A stretch of 64,000 nucleotides of DNA from Leptofilum sp965223525 (lineage in GTDB: Bacteria > Chloroflexota > Anaerolineae > Promineifilales > Promineifilaceae). The DNA lies in NCBI RefSeq assembly GCF_965223525.1, contig NZ_CBDCWX010000005.1, positions 496,001 through 560,000 of the forward strand, in the 5' to 3' direction. Made by a program: the position numbers and the translations under genes. The first letter of the stretch is position 1; every line of letters starts with the position of its first letter. Positions 32,382 through 41,066 of this stretch are shown here, in pieces. The notes below the pieces were generated by a model. That model searched no databases and had not been told where the DNA came from. It saw nothing but the letters and a program-made list of their open reading frames with translations.

Positions 32382-33446
32382 ATGAGTGATGCTGTTCCCC
32401 AGGTATCGGAATCGAGAAACCAACCATCCACCCCGCCCAAGAAAAAGCGGCGGCCCATGCGCGTGGCTGGCTTGCTGCTCATTATCTTTTCGGTGCTGGT
32501 GGGCTGGTTTTTGCTCATTGCCTTTTTGGGTTGGCAAAGTGGCCAGCGTGAGCTGCAAAATAAGCAATTTGCCCAGCTAGACCGCCAGGTGACGTTAGCT
32601 GAAGAGAACATTGCCCAGGGCAATTACCAACTCGCGCTAACGCGGCTGGAGTGGGTGCTGGAACGAGATGCTAATAATGCCCAAGCGCAAACCTTGCGCG
32701 AACAGGCATTTACGGGTTTGGGTGCCACACCAGAACCGACACCGGTAACGGCCGTTACCGTCACCCCTGCCCCCACTCGTCTGCCCACCGCCACGCCAGG
32801 CGCTATTGATAGCCCCAGCGAGGAGCTGCTACGCATCCAGCGGCTGGTAGCTACCAAATTCTGGGAGGAGGCCCTGCCTGCCCTGCTCGCCTTCCAGCAG
32901 CAGTTTCCCAGCTTTGAGCGGGAAGAAACAGACCAACTGCTGTACGATGTCTATTTGAACTACGGGCTGGATTTAATTGAAAGCGAGCAGGTAGAGTTGG
33001 GCATGTTTTATCTGTCGCAAGCACAGCAGTTGGGTGACTTGCCCCAATATGTGATTGATTACCAAACGTGGGCAGAACTGTACACGCAGGGCATCTCATT
33101 TTATGGGGTCAATTGGGAAGCGTCTGCCTACTATTTCCGTGATTTGTGTTTGGCAGCACCGTTTTACCAATCGTCGTGCGAGCAGTTGTTTGCGGTGCTG
33201 GTATCCTTAGGCGACCAGTATGCGTTTAGCCAGGATTGGTGTCCGGCAGAGCAGTTGTATATTGAGGCGAGTTCTTATGAGACAACCGCCACTCTCACGC
33301 AGAAGCGCATCGAGGCAGAAGAAAATTGCCTACTGGCTACGCCCACCCCTTCAGAACCCCTTACCGATACAGTGCCAATTAGCGATACCGCACCTGTTGA
33401 GGGTTCTCCCTTTGTTTTGCCAACAGAGACACCAGCGTCTCCCTGA
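32382..33446 (+). CDS. Single-pass membrane protein with TPR-like repeats and Thr-Pro linker
   Basis: A 354-residue protein. A basic cytoplasmic N-terminus (PPKKKRRPMR), one membrane helix (about residues 29-49), then an extracytoplasmic helical part containing a TPR-like unit (AEENIAQGNYQLALTRLEWV). A Pro/Thr linker near residue 115-140 follows, then a second helical-repeat domain (LLRIQRLVATKFWEEALPAL and following) with four cysteines, and a Pro/Thr-rich end. Function unknown, though scaffold-like roles are common for such proteins. A TATACT at 32369-32374 ends seven bases before the ATG, so its mRNA could be leaderless. The -35 is poor. Confidence 0.7.
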   Translation: MSDAVPQVSESRNQPSTPPKKKRRPMRVAGLLLIIFSVLVGWFLLIAFLGWQSGQRELQNKQFAQLDRQVTLAEENIAQGNYQLALTRLEWVLERDANNAQAQTLREQAFTGLGATPEPTPVTAVTVTPAPTRLPTATPGAIDSPSEELLRIQRLVATKFWEEALPALLAFQQQFPSFEREETDQLLYDVYLNYGLDLIESEQVELGMFYLSQAQQLGDLPQYVIDYQTWAELYTQGISFYGVNWEASAYYFRDLCLAAPFYQSSCEQLFAVLVSLGDQYAFSQDWCPAEQLYIEASSYETTATLTQKRIEAEENCLLATPTPSEPLTDTVPISDTAPVEGSPFVLPTETPASP

Positions 33447-33463
33447 TACTCCTTTGATAAATA

Positions 33464-33508
33464 GTGCGTATTGCCTAGAAGTTGACGGAATACGCAACAC
33501 GCAATACG
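33464..33508. repeat. Hairpin of GCGTATTGC words (second copy)
   Basis: CGTATTGC (33467-33474) pairs with GCAATACG (33501-33508), and an extra AATACGC lies in the loop. It lies between the TPR-like gene and the LuxR-Kelch gene and ends ten bases before the latter's ATG. Same family as 11879-11932 and 41021-41063. Confidence 0.65.
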
Positions 33509-33518
33509 ATTTTTGCTC

Positions 33519-34943
33519 ATGGCTGAAAAAGGTGATGCGCTAAGTGACCGGGAACTGGAAGTCTTACAATGTGTTGTTAACGGTGCCGGTAATAAAGAAA
33601 TTGCTGCAACGTTAACCATTAGTCAAAATACGGTTAAAGTCCATCTACGCAATATTTACACCAAGCTGGATGTAAGTTCCCGCACTGAGGCCGCCACTGT
33701 TGCCCTACAGCAAGGGATTGTCGTTTTAGAAGGGATTAACACCGAGCCAGAACCAACAACCCTCGAATCATCCTCAGAAGAAAAAACCCAAGAAACCATT
33801 GTAGAAACGGCCGTTTCCACCCCGCAACTAACCCCCGATGCCACGCCATCCCGCCCGGCTTTCTTTCCCCGATGGGTTGGTTTTGCCGGTCTCACGTTGA
33901 TTTTGCTGGTCGTTGTCGTTTTAGCCATTCAAGCATTTACCACAGAAGGTGCCGTAACACCCACACCAACTCCGCAGCGCTTTACAGAAACTCCAATTAC
34001 GGACGATTGGCTGCAAAGTCGCCCGCTGCCTAGCCCCAGGAGCAACATGGCGCTTGTGGGCAGTGGCCTCAATTTGTACCTCATTGGCGGCGAAGGTGAA
34101 GAGGGTGTCACCAACGATGTCTCTATTTTGGACACGTCTGAACTGGTTTGGCGACCCGGCGCACCCAAGCCAACGGCCGTTTCCGACATTACCGGGGCAG
34201 AGCTGTTTGGCGAAATTTACGTACCCGGTGGCCGCCTGCCAGATGGCCAACCCACCAACATTGTGGAGGTGTACAGCCCGGCCAACGATAGCTGGCGCGT
34301 GACCACGCCGTTGCCAACGGCCGTTTCTGGCGGCTTAACGCTCTCAGATGGCAGCTTCATTTATCTGTTTGGTGGCTGGGATGGGCAAAACTATCTGGCA
34401 GATGCGTACCGCTTCGACCCAGCCAACAGCAGTTGGCAAATTTTGCCCACCATGCCCACGGCGCGTGCCTTTGTGGCGGGAGGCGTAATCAAGGGACAGC
34501 TTTATGTGGTTGGCGGGTACGATGGAGAACGGCCGTTGACCGCATGCGCCTATTTTGACCCCGCAACCCCCAGCGATGAGGGCAGCGAAATTGACGGCCG
34601 TTGGCATACCTGTGCCGACACGCTCCTCCCGCGCGCTGGAGCCAGTGCGGCGGGACTGTTCAACAAACTGTACCTTTTCGGTGGGGGTGCGTTTGGTGAG
34701 GAGCCAATACCCTACAGCGAATCCTACAACCCAGATACTGATCAATGGTCTGTGGTAAACACACCGCAGCTAACTGACCTACCTAGCTGGGCCCATTTAG
34801 GCATCACTTACATCGAGACAAACATTTATGCAGTAGGGGGAATGCGCGGCGACACAGCCTCGGCCGAATTATTTGTCTACCGACCACTCGCCTACCAAAC
34901 CTTTATTCCTATCGCCCCTGTCGAAAGCGGAGGGGGTCAGTGA
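33519..34943 (+). CDS. LuxR-type HTH / transmembrane / extracytoplasmic Kelch-repeat protein
   Basis: A 474-residue protein, start ATG at 33519. Residues 7-58 form a LuxR/GerE helix-turn-helix (LSDRELEVLQCVVNGAGNKE, then TISQNTVKVHLRNIYTKLDV). An acidic linker follows, then a single membrane helix at about 118-140. The outer part holds a Thr/Pro linker and five Kelch-like blades (LYLIGGEGE, IYVPGGRLPD, IYLFGGWDGQNY, LYVVGGYDGERP, LYLFGGGAFGEE, IYAVGGMRG). The arrangement suggests a membrane-anchored one-component regulator: a beta-propeller outside senses a ligand or wall polymer and the HTH binds DNA from the membrane, as in ToxR/CadC. No such activity is demonstrated. Confidence 0.82.
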   Translation: MAEKGDALSDRELEVLQCVVNGAGNKEIAATLTISQNTVKVHLRNIYTKLDVSSRTEAATVALQQGIVVLEGINTEPEPTTLESSSEEKTQETIVETAVSTPQLTPDATPSRPAFFPRWVGFAGLTLILLVVVVLAIQAFTTEGAVTPTPTPQRFTETPITDDWLQSRPLPSPRSNMALVGSGLNLYLIGGEGEEGVTNDVSILDTSELVWRPGAPKPTAVSDITGAELFGEIYVPGGRLPDGQPTNIVEVYSPANDSWRVTTPLPTAVSGGLTLSDGSFIYLFGGWDGQNYLADAYRFDPANSSWQILPTMPTARAFVAGGVIKGQLYVVGGYDGERPLTACAYFDPATPSDEGSEIDGRWHTCADTLLPRAGASAAGLFNKLYLFGGGAFGEEPIPYSESYNPDTDQWSVVNTPQLTDLPSWAHLGITYIETNIYAVGGMRGDTASAELFVYRPLAYQTFIPIAPVESGGGQ

Positions 34944-34948
34944 CCGAT

Positions 34949-35032
34949 AGAGCAGTAATCGGTAATCAGTGGGTCAGTAATCAGTGGAAAAGCGTACCAA
35001 ACTAATTACCGATAACCGTTTACTGTTCACTG
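34949..35032. repeat. Hairpin of ATCAGTAA words
   Basis: ATCGGTAAT (34958-34966) pairs with ATTACCGAT (35005-35013), and CAGTA/TACTG extend it. GTAATCAGT words are repeated in tandem in the left half. It lies in the convergent end of the LuxR-Kelch and EthD genes and overlaps the EthD stop (35020). Same family as 17886-17936 and 57686-57730. Confidence 0.65.
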
Positions 35033-35340
35033 TCTTCCGTAAAGGCGTCGGCAAAAAACCAGGTGATGATTTTGGCCTCTGCCCACGGCTTCAGATCCTC
35101 GATGAGCTGGATGCCGATGGGGGTAGCCATCGCCGCCTCAAAACTCAGCTTCGATTTGAAGTACAGCTCAAACATGAGGTGGAAGCGGGATTCGCCGCCG
35201 GGCTTGTGGGAAATGCGGCTTACTTCACGCCGCACCAGCCCCGGTAGCTGCTCCGCCAGTGGCAGGTGGGTCTGGTTGAAGAATTGCTCCAGCATCAGCT
35301 CATCGTCTACGCGGCGGTAAATGGTGACAAATTTGTACAT
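35020..35340 (-). CDS. EthD-family small protein
   Basis: A 106-residue ferredoxin-like fold protein (dimeric alpha-beta barrel). YKFVTIYRRVDDELMLEQFF and QTHLPLAEQLPGL (residues 23-35, with the usual His after HxP) match the EthD/TIGR02118 family, small proteins of uncertain role that accompany some oxidative pathways. FHLMFELYFKSKLSFEAAM is the second strand-helix unit. Length is typical. ATG at 35340. The stop codon region overlaps the 34949-35032 hairpin, so the transcript ends in that structure. Confidence 0.82.
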   Translation of the reverse strand: MYKFVTIYRRVDDELMLEQFFNQTHLPLAEQLPGLVRREVSRISHKPGGESRFHLMFELYFKSKLSFEAAMATPIGIQLIEDLKPWAEAKIITWFFADAFTEDSEQ

Positions 35341-35351
35341 AGTTTGCGCTC

Positions 35352-35384
35352 ATGTGACAGTCACTTTGAAAGTGACTGTCACAT
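35352..35384. terminator. Palindrome ATGTGACAGTCACTTT with 16-base arms
   Basis: Exact 16-base arms (35352-35367 and 35369-35384) around a single G. It lies between the cytochrome c gene stop (35397) and the EthD start (35340), both on the minus strand. The core GACAGTCACTT/AAGTGACTGTC recurs at 50875-50906, so it is a repeat family that also serves as gene-end structure. Confidence 0.65.
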
Positions 35385-35396
35385 TTCAGTAAATTT

Positions 35397-37235
35397 TTAC
35401 GATTGCCAAACGGCCGTTAACCGAGATTTCAACGCCTGCCGTTGAGTTTGATACGCAGCTTCGTCCAGCTCCCCAGCATCGTAAGCATCGTCCAAATCTG
35501 CAATCGCTTCCAGCAAATCGTGCTTTTGCGACCTATTTGCGCTGACCGGGCGCGGCGGAGCGGCAGCAGGCTGGCTTACGGAACCTGCGCTGCCCTGCCC
35601 CACGGGCGCCGTGCGCCAACGCTGCACCAGAAAGAAGCCCACAGCCAGCATCCCGGCCAGCGCCGCGCCGCCTACAATCAGCTCGTTGGTTTCGTTGCGT
35701 ACCGGCAGGGCATTCCCTTGCGCGTCAAAGATTTGGGAGGGACGGCCGTCTAGCGTCAGGCTAATGGCATCGGCGTTGGCCAGATCGTTGTTGACATAAC
35801 TTACAAACGAGCCGCCTGCCGTGGCCTGCTCCCCTTGCGATACCCAACGCTCATCCGCAATTTGCACGCCCGCATCGGCCATAATGACCGTTGCACCGCT
35901 AGTAACCTGGTACGCCAGTGGATGCGCCAGCAACATGCCATCGTTGTAGGGCAAATCATAATTTACTATCAGGTTCAAGCTGCCAGCACCGGGTTGCAGC
36001 GGGTTAACATCCGCCCAGCCTGTCTCTGTGCGGATGAAATCGGTGGCGGGGATGAAGCTATCTAGCGAGGTGCCAAAGCCGCGCTGGAAGCTAATATTTT
36101 CAGCCCCTGTTGGCAAGCCAATCTCTACCGTACCCTGGTTAAAATCGCCGCTTTCTCCCACGAAAACGGCCGCTTCCCGATTGCTAAACACATACAGTTC
36201 CGACACAATCAGCCGCTCTTCGCCAAAGGTGAAAATCATGTGCAGCCGATCAATGGTGATGGCAGCGGGGTCGGCGGTTGTCTCAAATACAAAAAGCGGC
36301 ATTTGGGCTTCTGGCTGGGCATTAGAAAGTTGCACCGCATTGCTGTTGAAGGTGAGATCGCCATAGGTCACATCGGCCAAAAAGACCCAATCGGCGGGTA
36401 CATCTTCTAGCTGAAATTCAAAGCTGCCATCTTCGTTGATGGACACTGTTTCTGTGTACATCTCTTCTAGCTGGGTGGTGAAGGCACGCAGCCGCACTTC
36501 GCCTTCAGTGAGTGCCTCATTGGTGGTGCCGTTGATCACTTGTCCGTTAATAATGCCTAGCGGCACGGGGGCAAAGGCAGCCAGCGGGTCGGTGTAGCTA
36601 TAGTTGAGGGAACGGCCGTAATCAATCAACCACAATTTTTCTTCATCACTCAGGCCACTCACGTCTATGCTCAAAATATTTTCGCTTTCCAGCTCTGCCA
36701 AAATCGCTTCGTTGCTGCGGCCAAACCAGTAATCCAGCCCGGGCCAGGTCGTTGTATCGGCTTCTAATTCGGCAGCGAGTGCCTCGCCAGCAGCAATATC
36801 ATCAGGTCGGGTGCTAAAGCTGTAAGCCAACGCTACCAAATTCCAGATGTCGGCGTCGTTAAGCGGGCTGCTGCTGGCGCTGCCAAAAGGCGGCATCCCG
36901 GCACTAATGTTGCCGTTGTTGATCACATCGAACATGGTGGCGGGTACGGCCGTTACCCGGTAGCTGGGATTAGAAAATGCGGCTGGCTCTAACCCTGCCT
37001 GAACAGCCTGAACGCCTAAACCATCCCCCAATTCACCATGACAAACCGAACAGCGTTCATTGTAGATGGCCAGGCCAGCCGCCGCATCGGGCGGAGCAAT
37101 GGGCAGCGGGACATCTTGCGCTGCCGTAGTTGCCGTTGGCCGCAGCATAAACCCAATGGCAGCCAGCGCAACGGCAACTAAAATCAGCAGCAAACTAATG
37201 TTTGCTGAATTCGTCAATTTATTATTCTTCATCAT
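35397..37235 (-). CDS. Membrane-anchored cytochrome c with beta-rich outer domain and cytoplasmic CcmI-like tail
   Basis: About 612 residues (ATG at 37235 or 37232, while a GTG at 37238 overlaps the upstream stop). It has a signal anchor (residues 12-32), then a monoheme cytochrome c domain with CSVCH near residue 63 and the Met ligand in GMPPFG near residue 116. A 330-residue beta-rich region follows (carboxypeptidase-regulatory-like GQVINGTTNEALTEGEVRLR), then one membrane helix near 545 and a short tail (LLEAIADLDDAYDAGELDEAAY) that resembles the charged helix of CcmI/CcmH. It is the last gene of the ccm cluster and probably an electron-transfer protein used in heme delivery or respiration. 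Substrate and partner are not known. Confidence 0.72.
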   Translation of the reverse strand: MMKNNKLTNSANISLLLILVAVALAAIGFMLRPTATTAAQDVPLPIAPPDAAAGLAIYNERCSVCHGELGDGLGVQAVQAGLEPAAFSNPSYRVTAVPATMFDVINNGNISAGMPPFGSASSSPLNDADIWNLVALAYSFSTRPDDIAAGEALAAELEADTTTWPGLDYWFGRSNEAILAELESENILSIDVSGLSDEEKLWLIDYGRSLNYSYTDPLAAFAPVPLGIINGQVINGTTNEALTEGEVRLRAFTTQLEEMYTETVSINEDGSFEFQLEDVPADWVFLADVTYGDLTFNSNAVQLSNAQPEAQMPLFVFETTADPAAITIDRLHMIFTFGEERLIVSELYVFSNREAAVFVGESGDFNQGTVEIGLPTGAENISFQRGFGTSLDSFIPATDFIRTETGWADVNPLQPGAGSLNLIVNYDLPYNDGMLLAHPLAYQVTSGATVIMADAGVQIADERWVSQGEQATAGGSFVSYVNNDLANADAISLTLDGRPSQIFDAQGNALPVRNETNELIVGGAALAGMLAVGFFLVQRWRTAPVGQGSAGSVSQPAAAPPRPVSANRSQKHDLLEAIADLDDAYDAGELDEAAYQTQRQALKSRLTAVWQS

Positions 37236-37238
37236 CAC

Positions 37239-37754
37239 TCACGCAGTTTGTGTTGAATTTTTGAGCGTCAGGTTGTGGCCGCAGTTGGCACAAAATCGGT
37301 CACCGAGGTCGGTTGGCGTGCCGCACTGCGGGCAAAAGCGGGTCTGGCCATTGGTAGCGGGCACAGCCGGCGCGGGTGCGGCACCCTTTTGGCGACGCTG
37401 CTGCCGAATCCGGGCAATGGCAGCCTCAATTTCGATGTCTACATCTACGCTGTCTGTAACGGCCGTTGCCGGAACAGCCTCACCACTGGCCTCATCAATT
37501 GCTTTGAGTACGGCCGTTGCCGCTTCCACCAACCGGGTACGCTGAATTTCATGCACTTCAGTAGGGATTTTGCCCGTCTCGTGGTCAAAATCGAGCGCAT
37601 GAATCTGATCCAGCAACAGTTCCTTCTCTTCCAAAAGAAGCTGATATGCCGTTAGCTCTCGTTCCTCATCTTGAGGGCGTAAAAAGGGGCGGGCAATGAA
37701 CAAACCCGTCAGCACCAGCAGGGCAATCCCCAACAAAATTGAACCAGTCGCCAA
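37239..37754 (-). CDS. CcmI-like membrane protein with C-terminal zinc ribbon
   Basis: A 171-residue protein. One N-terminal helix (residues 5-25), then the segment LLLEEKELLLDQIHALDFDHETGKIPTEV split across helices, which resembles the loop of CcmI/CycH (ALDFDxETGKI). A coiled region follows, and the tail is a zinc ribbon (CPQCGTPTDLGD then CANCG). The TTG start at 37754 has GAGGATAGG upstream. The gene lies in the cluster ccmF, ccmH, tlpA, this gene, cytochrome c, all on the minus strand with 3-10 base gaps. The zinc ribbon fusion is unusual for CcmI. Confidence 0.7.
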   Translation of the reverse strand: MATGSILLGIALLVLTGLFIARPFLRPQDEERELTAYQLLLEEKELLLDQIHALDFDHETGKIPTEVHEIQRTRLVEAATAVLKAIDEASGEAVPATAVTDSVDVDIEIEAAIARIRQQRRQKGAAPAPAVPATNGQTRFCPQCGTPTDLGDRFCANCGHNLTLKNSTQTA

Positions 37755-37757
37755 CGC

Positions 37758-38357
37758 CTATCCTCCCTGGGCCAAAAGCTGGCCAATGACGGAATCGAGC
37801 GTGCTGCTGCTGATGGGGCCAATCTGCACGTAAGCAATCTCGCCATTTTGATCAATAATAAATGTTTCCGGCACGCCGGTAATTTCGTAATCATTAGAAA
37901 TGCGTGTACCAAGATCAGGGGCGTGGGGGAAGGTGACGGCAAACTCTTCCATGTAGGCAATGGAGTTTGGCTCTACGTCGGAGTAGGCTACGCCCACAAA
38001 AACGACGCCTTGGTCGGCGTATTTCAGCCAGGCGGCTTCCAGTTCATCTGTCTCCACGCGGCACTCTACGCACCAGGATGCCCAAAAGTTCATCACCACA
38101 ATTTGGCCGTTCATGTCATCAAGCGAAGCGGCCGTTTTGCCGTTCCACTCATACCCTTCAAAAAATTCCACTTCAAAGGCGGGTGCTTGTTCCCCAGCTT
38201 CGGGTCGGGGAGCGCTGCTTTGCACCAGACCCCAACCTAGCACTGCCAGCAGGCCAATCACTAGCACCCAAACAATAATGCTGGTCAGGCTGCGAGAACT
38301 TTTTGGGGCATCAGATTTTTCAACTGAATCTGCTGAATCTGTCGTTAGATCGCTCAT
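37758..38357 (-). CDS. Thioredoxin-like protein, CcmG/TlpA type
   Basis: A 199-residue protein. The N-terminal helix at 27-46 is a signal anchor. The thioredoxin fold spans about 55-195, with the redox pair in FWASWCVECR (C-V-E-C in place of the usual C-A-P-C or C-V-P-C). Proteins of this type keep the apocytochrome CxxCH cysteines reduced before heme attachment by CcmF/CcmH. The acidic residue in the CxxC loop is like CcmG. A second TlpA-type protein is encoded at 60049-60705. ATG start at 38357 in a tight cluster with ccmH and the CcmI-like gene. Confidence 0.85.
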   Translation of the reverse strand: MSDLTTDSADSVEKSDAPKSSRSLTSIIVWVLVIGLLAVLGWGLVQSSAPRPEAGEQAPAFEVEFFEGYEWNGKTAASLDDMNGQIVVMNFWASWCVECRVETDELEAAWLKYADQGVVFVGVAYSDVEPNSIAYMEEFAVTFPHAPDLGTRISNDYEITGVPETFIIDQNGEIAYVQIGPISSSTLDSVIGQLLAQGG

Positions 38358-38367
38358 AATATTTCTT

Positions 38368-38880
38368 TTACCTGTTGCGTAATTCCGCCTCTAATCTGGC
38401 CTTGTAATCGTCCTGGGCAATGGGTGGCTGAACGGCTTCTGCACCTTCGGCTTCCAAATCTTCTGCCACGCCAGCCGCCGAGGTACGCAATGTTCGCATG
38501 TAGCGGCTAAAAAAGAAACCGCCCAGAACGATTGCCACCACGGGCAACAACCACAAAATCAAATTAAACCCTTGCTTGGGCGGGTTGGCCAAAACGCCAT
38601 CTCCATATTGCCGGGCAAAGTAAGCCTGTACTTCTTCGGGCGATTGCCCTTCTGCCAACTGCTCCCGAATAAGCTCGCGCCAATCGGCACATGCCTGGGT
38701 GGGGCAGACGTCGAGCGGCGTACTTTCACACACGGGGCAGAACAGATCTTTGGCAACTTCATTCACTTCGTTATCGGTAACAACGGTATCCTGAGCCAGC
38801 ACGGGTGTTGCTAGCAACAACGCACCTAGCAGCAGCAAGACGGCCGTTCCCCAATAACGTTTATGCAAAATTTTGAACAC
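38368..38880 (-). CDS. ccmH: Cytochrome c maturation protein CcmH
   Basis: A 170-residue protein. A signal peptide (residues 1-29, ending VLAQD), then the CcmH/CycL redox motif in KDLFCPVCESTPLDVC (C-P-V-C near residue 48). A second cysteine pair (CPTQAC) extends the loop, and a C-terminal membrane helix follows (about 107-125). CcmH reduces the apocytochrome heme-binding cysteines and hands them to CcmF. The extra cysteines are not usual. The GTG start at 38880 has GAGGTTAATT in front. It lies in the ccm cluster downstream of ccmF (125-base gap with a palindromic repeat). Confidence 0.87.
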   Translation of the reverse strand: MFKILHKRYWGTAVLLLLGALLLATPVLAQDTVVTDNEVNEVAKDLFCPVCESTPLDVCPTQACADWRELIREQLAEGQSPEEVQAYFARQYGDGVLANPPKQGFNLILWLLPVVAIVLGGFFFSRYMRTLRTSAAGVAEDLEAEGAEAVQPPIAQDDYKARLEAELRNR

Positions 38881-38915
38881 AATTAACCTCTAATCGTCAC
38901 TACTAAGCCTCTTCG

Positions 38916-38980
38916 GATGTCATACCCGCGAAGGCGGGTATCCATAATTGGATTCCTGCCTTCACAGGAACGACAGGGTT
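38916..38980. repeat. ATACCCGC-GAAG-GCGGGTAT palindromic repeat
   Basis: ATACCCGC (38922-38929) and GCGGGTAT (38934-38941) form a stem with loop GAAG. The following GGATTCCTGCC and CAGGAACGAC continue a second weaker hairpin. It resembles the widespread CCCGCGAAGGCGGG short repeat of many bacteria. It lies between ccmF and ccmH. Confidence 0.65.
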
Positions 38981-39005
38981 AATAGTTGCCTCTAAGCACT
39001 CTAAC

Positions 39006-41000
39006 TTAGTCCGTCGGTGCAGTCGCTACGCGCGGCCGTCTGGCCAAAGCACGCTGGGCCGACGGGTCTGGCCAGGCAGCAATGAGTGTCCCCAACACAA
39101 AAATGAAGCCACCCGCCCACACCCAGTTAATCAACGGATTCAAATAGATACGGAAAGTTGCTTCATCGGCCGAGGTGGGTTCCCAGTTGATCATCAGCAC
39201 ATAAAAATCTTCAGCCACTGTTGAACGGGCATTGGGAATGGTCATGGGTTGGTTGGTGCGGGTGTACAGTTCGGTACGCGGATTTAGTTGGCCTACGAAA
39301 CGGCCGTTGTCATACACATCCACCGTCGCCTCAGTAATCAGCAAATCATCCGGCCCCGGATAGCGCGTTGCGCCCAGGAACGTCATCTCATAGCGACCTA
39401 ACGTTGCCGTTTCACCCACCGACAGCCGAATCTGCGTCTGCTCTTGGAAAATCTCCACGCCAATGATGCCAAAGGCCATCACGATCACGCCCAGATGAAT
39501 CCAGTAGCCCCCATACCGCCGCCGATTCCGCGCCATCAAATTGGAAAAGGCGGCAAACACATTTTCGCCGCGCTTCATGCGGGCTCGCGTTCCCTTCCAA
39601 AACTCCAGCAGCGTTAGGAAAAGCGAGAAAGAAACCACCCAAAAGCCCAACAAGGCTCCCCAGCCGCGAATATTAAAGGCAAACAGCACCACCACAACCA
39701 GCAACGCCGCCAGCGCAGGCCAGCGCAACGACATGCCAATGCGCTGGGCGCTAGAGCGATACCACATTGTTAACGGCGCCACGCCCATCAGCAGCACCAG
39801 CAGCAAAAAGAGCGGCCCCAGCGCTTGCTCATACACAGGTGGCCCCACAAACCCCTTCTCACCAGTGAACAGTTCAGAAATAATGGGGTAATTGGTGAAC
39901 AAGAACACAATCACCAAAATCGCCAGGAAGAGGAAATTGTTATACAAAAAGGCCGCCTCACGCGAGAGCAGCGAATTCAATTTGTTTACAGATTTCAAAT
40001 CACCTCGCCGATTGAGCATCCAGTAGACTGAAAAAACAAACATAATGGCCATGAAGCCAAAAAACAGCGGCCCAATCGCCGACTGTGCAAAAGAATGCAC
40101 CGAGGAGATAACGCCGCTACGCACAATAAACGTGCCGAAGATCACCAAACAGTATGTCAAAACAATCAGGAACATATTCCACATTTTGAACATATTCCGC
40201 TTTTCCTGAATCATGACTGAATGGAGGAAGGCCGTGCCTGCCAACCAGGGCATAAAGGAGGCATTTTCCACCGGGTCCCACGCCCAGTAGCCACCCCAGC
40301 CCAGCACGTCGTAAGCCCAACGGCCGCCCAGAATCAGCCCCAGGCTCAAAAATAGCCAGGCCACCAGCGTCCAGCGGCGCGTAATCTTGATCCACACATC
40401 ATCCAGCTTGCCCGTAATCAGTGCCGACATGGCAAAGGCGTAAGGAATAGTAAAACCCACAAAGCCCAAATAGAGCATCGGCGGGTGAATAATCATGCCG
40501 GGATGACGCAGCAGCGGGTTCAGGCCGTTGCCGTCTGGCGGTATCACAGCAATGCGGGCAAATGGATTCTCTATAAATACAGAAATGGCAATGAAGAAGA
40601 TTTGGGTAAAGCTAGCCACCATAATGGCATAGGGCATCAGCTCTTGATGCTTAACCCAATTTCTAGCCATGGCAGAAGCCGTAAAGGCGGCCAGAAGCAG
40701 ATTCCAAAACAGCAAGGAACCTGCCTGCCCTCCCCACAAGGCGGTCACTTTCAGGTAGGTGGGCATTTCAATACTGCTCACGCGCCAAACGTACTCCACA
40801 GAGAAATCGTCGGTGAGCAATGAGTAAATCAAAAGCCCGCAAGCAATAGTTATGAGGGGTAAGGTAGAGATGGTGGCATTGCGGGCACTTTCTGTCCAGC
40901 GGGGTTGGTTAGTGGAACGGCCGTAATAAGCCGCCCCTGCTGCAAAAACGGCCGCTGCCAAAGCAAAAATCAGCGCAAGATAACCAAGATCAGGAATCAT
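39006..41000 (-). CDS. ccmF: Cytochrome c heme lyase subunit CcmF
   Basis: A 664-residue protein with about 15 membrane helices. The WWD heme-handling domain appears as WGGYWAWDPVENASFMPWL near residue 240, with GRWAYDVLGWGG before it. The conserved His-bearing loops (RHPGMIIHPPMLYLGFVG and VHSFAQSAIG) coordinate the b-heme and the incoming heme. CcmF with CcmH attaches heme to CxxCH apocytochromes at the outer face of the membrane. Length and topology are normal for CcmF/NrfE. ATG at 41000. It follows CcmE by 66 bases, with a repeat hairpin (41021-41063) in between. Confidence 0.95.
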   Translation of the reverse strand: MIPDLGYLALIFALAAAVFAAGAAYYGRSTNQPRWTESARNATISTLPLITIACGLLIYSLLTDDFSVEYVWRVSSIEMPTYLKVTALWGGQAGSLLFWNLLLAAFTASAMARNWVKHQELMPYAIMVASFTQIFFIAISVFIENPFARIAVIPPDGNGLNPLLRHPGMIIHPPMLYLGFVGFTIPYAFAMSALITGKLDDVWIKITRRWTLVAWLFLSLGLILGGRWAYDVLGWGGYWAWDPVENASFMPWLAGTAFLHSVMIQEKRNMFKMWNMFLIVLTYCLVIFGTFIVRSGVISSVHSFAQSAIGPLFFGFMAIMFVFSVYWMLNRRGDLKSVNKLNSLLSREAAFLYNNFLFLAILVIVFLFTNYPIISELFTGEKGFVGPPVYEQALGPLFLLLVLLMGVAPLTMWYRSSAQRIGMSLRWPALAALLVVVVLFAFNIRGWGALLGFWVVSFSLFLTLLEFWKGTRARMKRGENVFAAFSNLMARNRRRYGGYWIHLGVIVMAFGIIGVEIFQEQTQIRLSVGETATLGRYEMTFLGATRYPGPDDLLITEATVDVYDNGRFVGQLNPRTELYTRTNQPMTIPNARSTVAEDFYVLMINWEPTSADEATFRIYLNPLINWVWAGGFIFVLGTLIAAWPDPSAQRALARRPRVATAPTD

Positions 41001-41020
41001 TTCTCTCTTCCAAAGAAATA

Positions 41021-41063
41021 GTGCGTATTGCGTAGAAAAACGGAATACGCAACACGCAATACG
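41021..41063. repeat. Hairpin of GCGTATTGCGT words (third copy)
   Basis: CGTATTGCGT (41024-41033) pairs with ACGCAATACG (41054-41063). It lies in the ccmE-ccmF gap. Same family as 11879-11932 and 33464-33508. Confidence 0.65.
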
Positions 41064-41066
41064 AGT

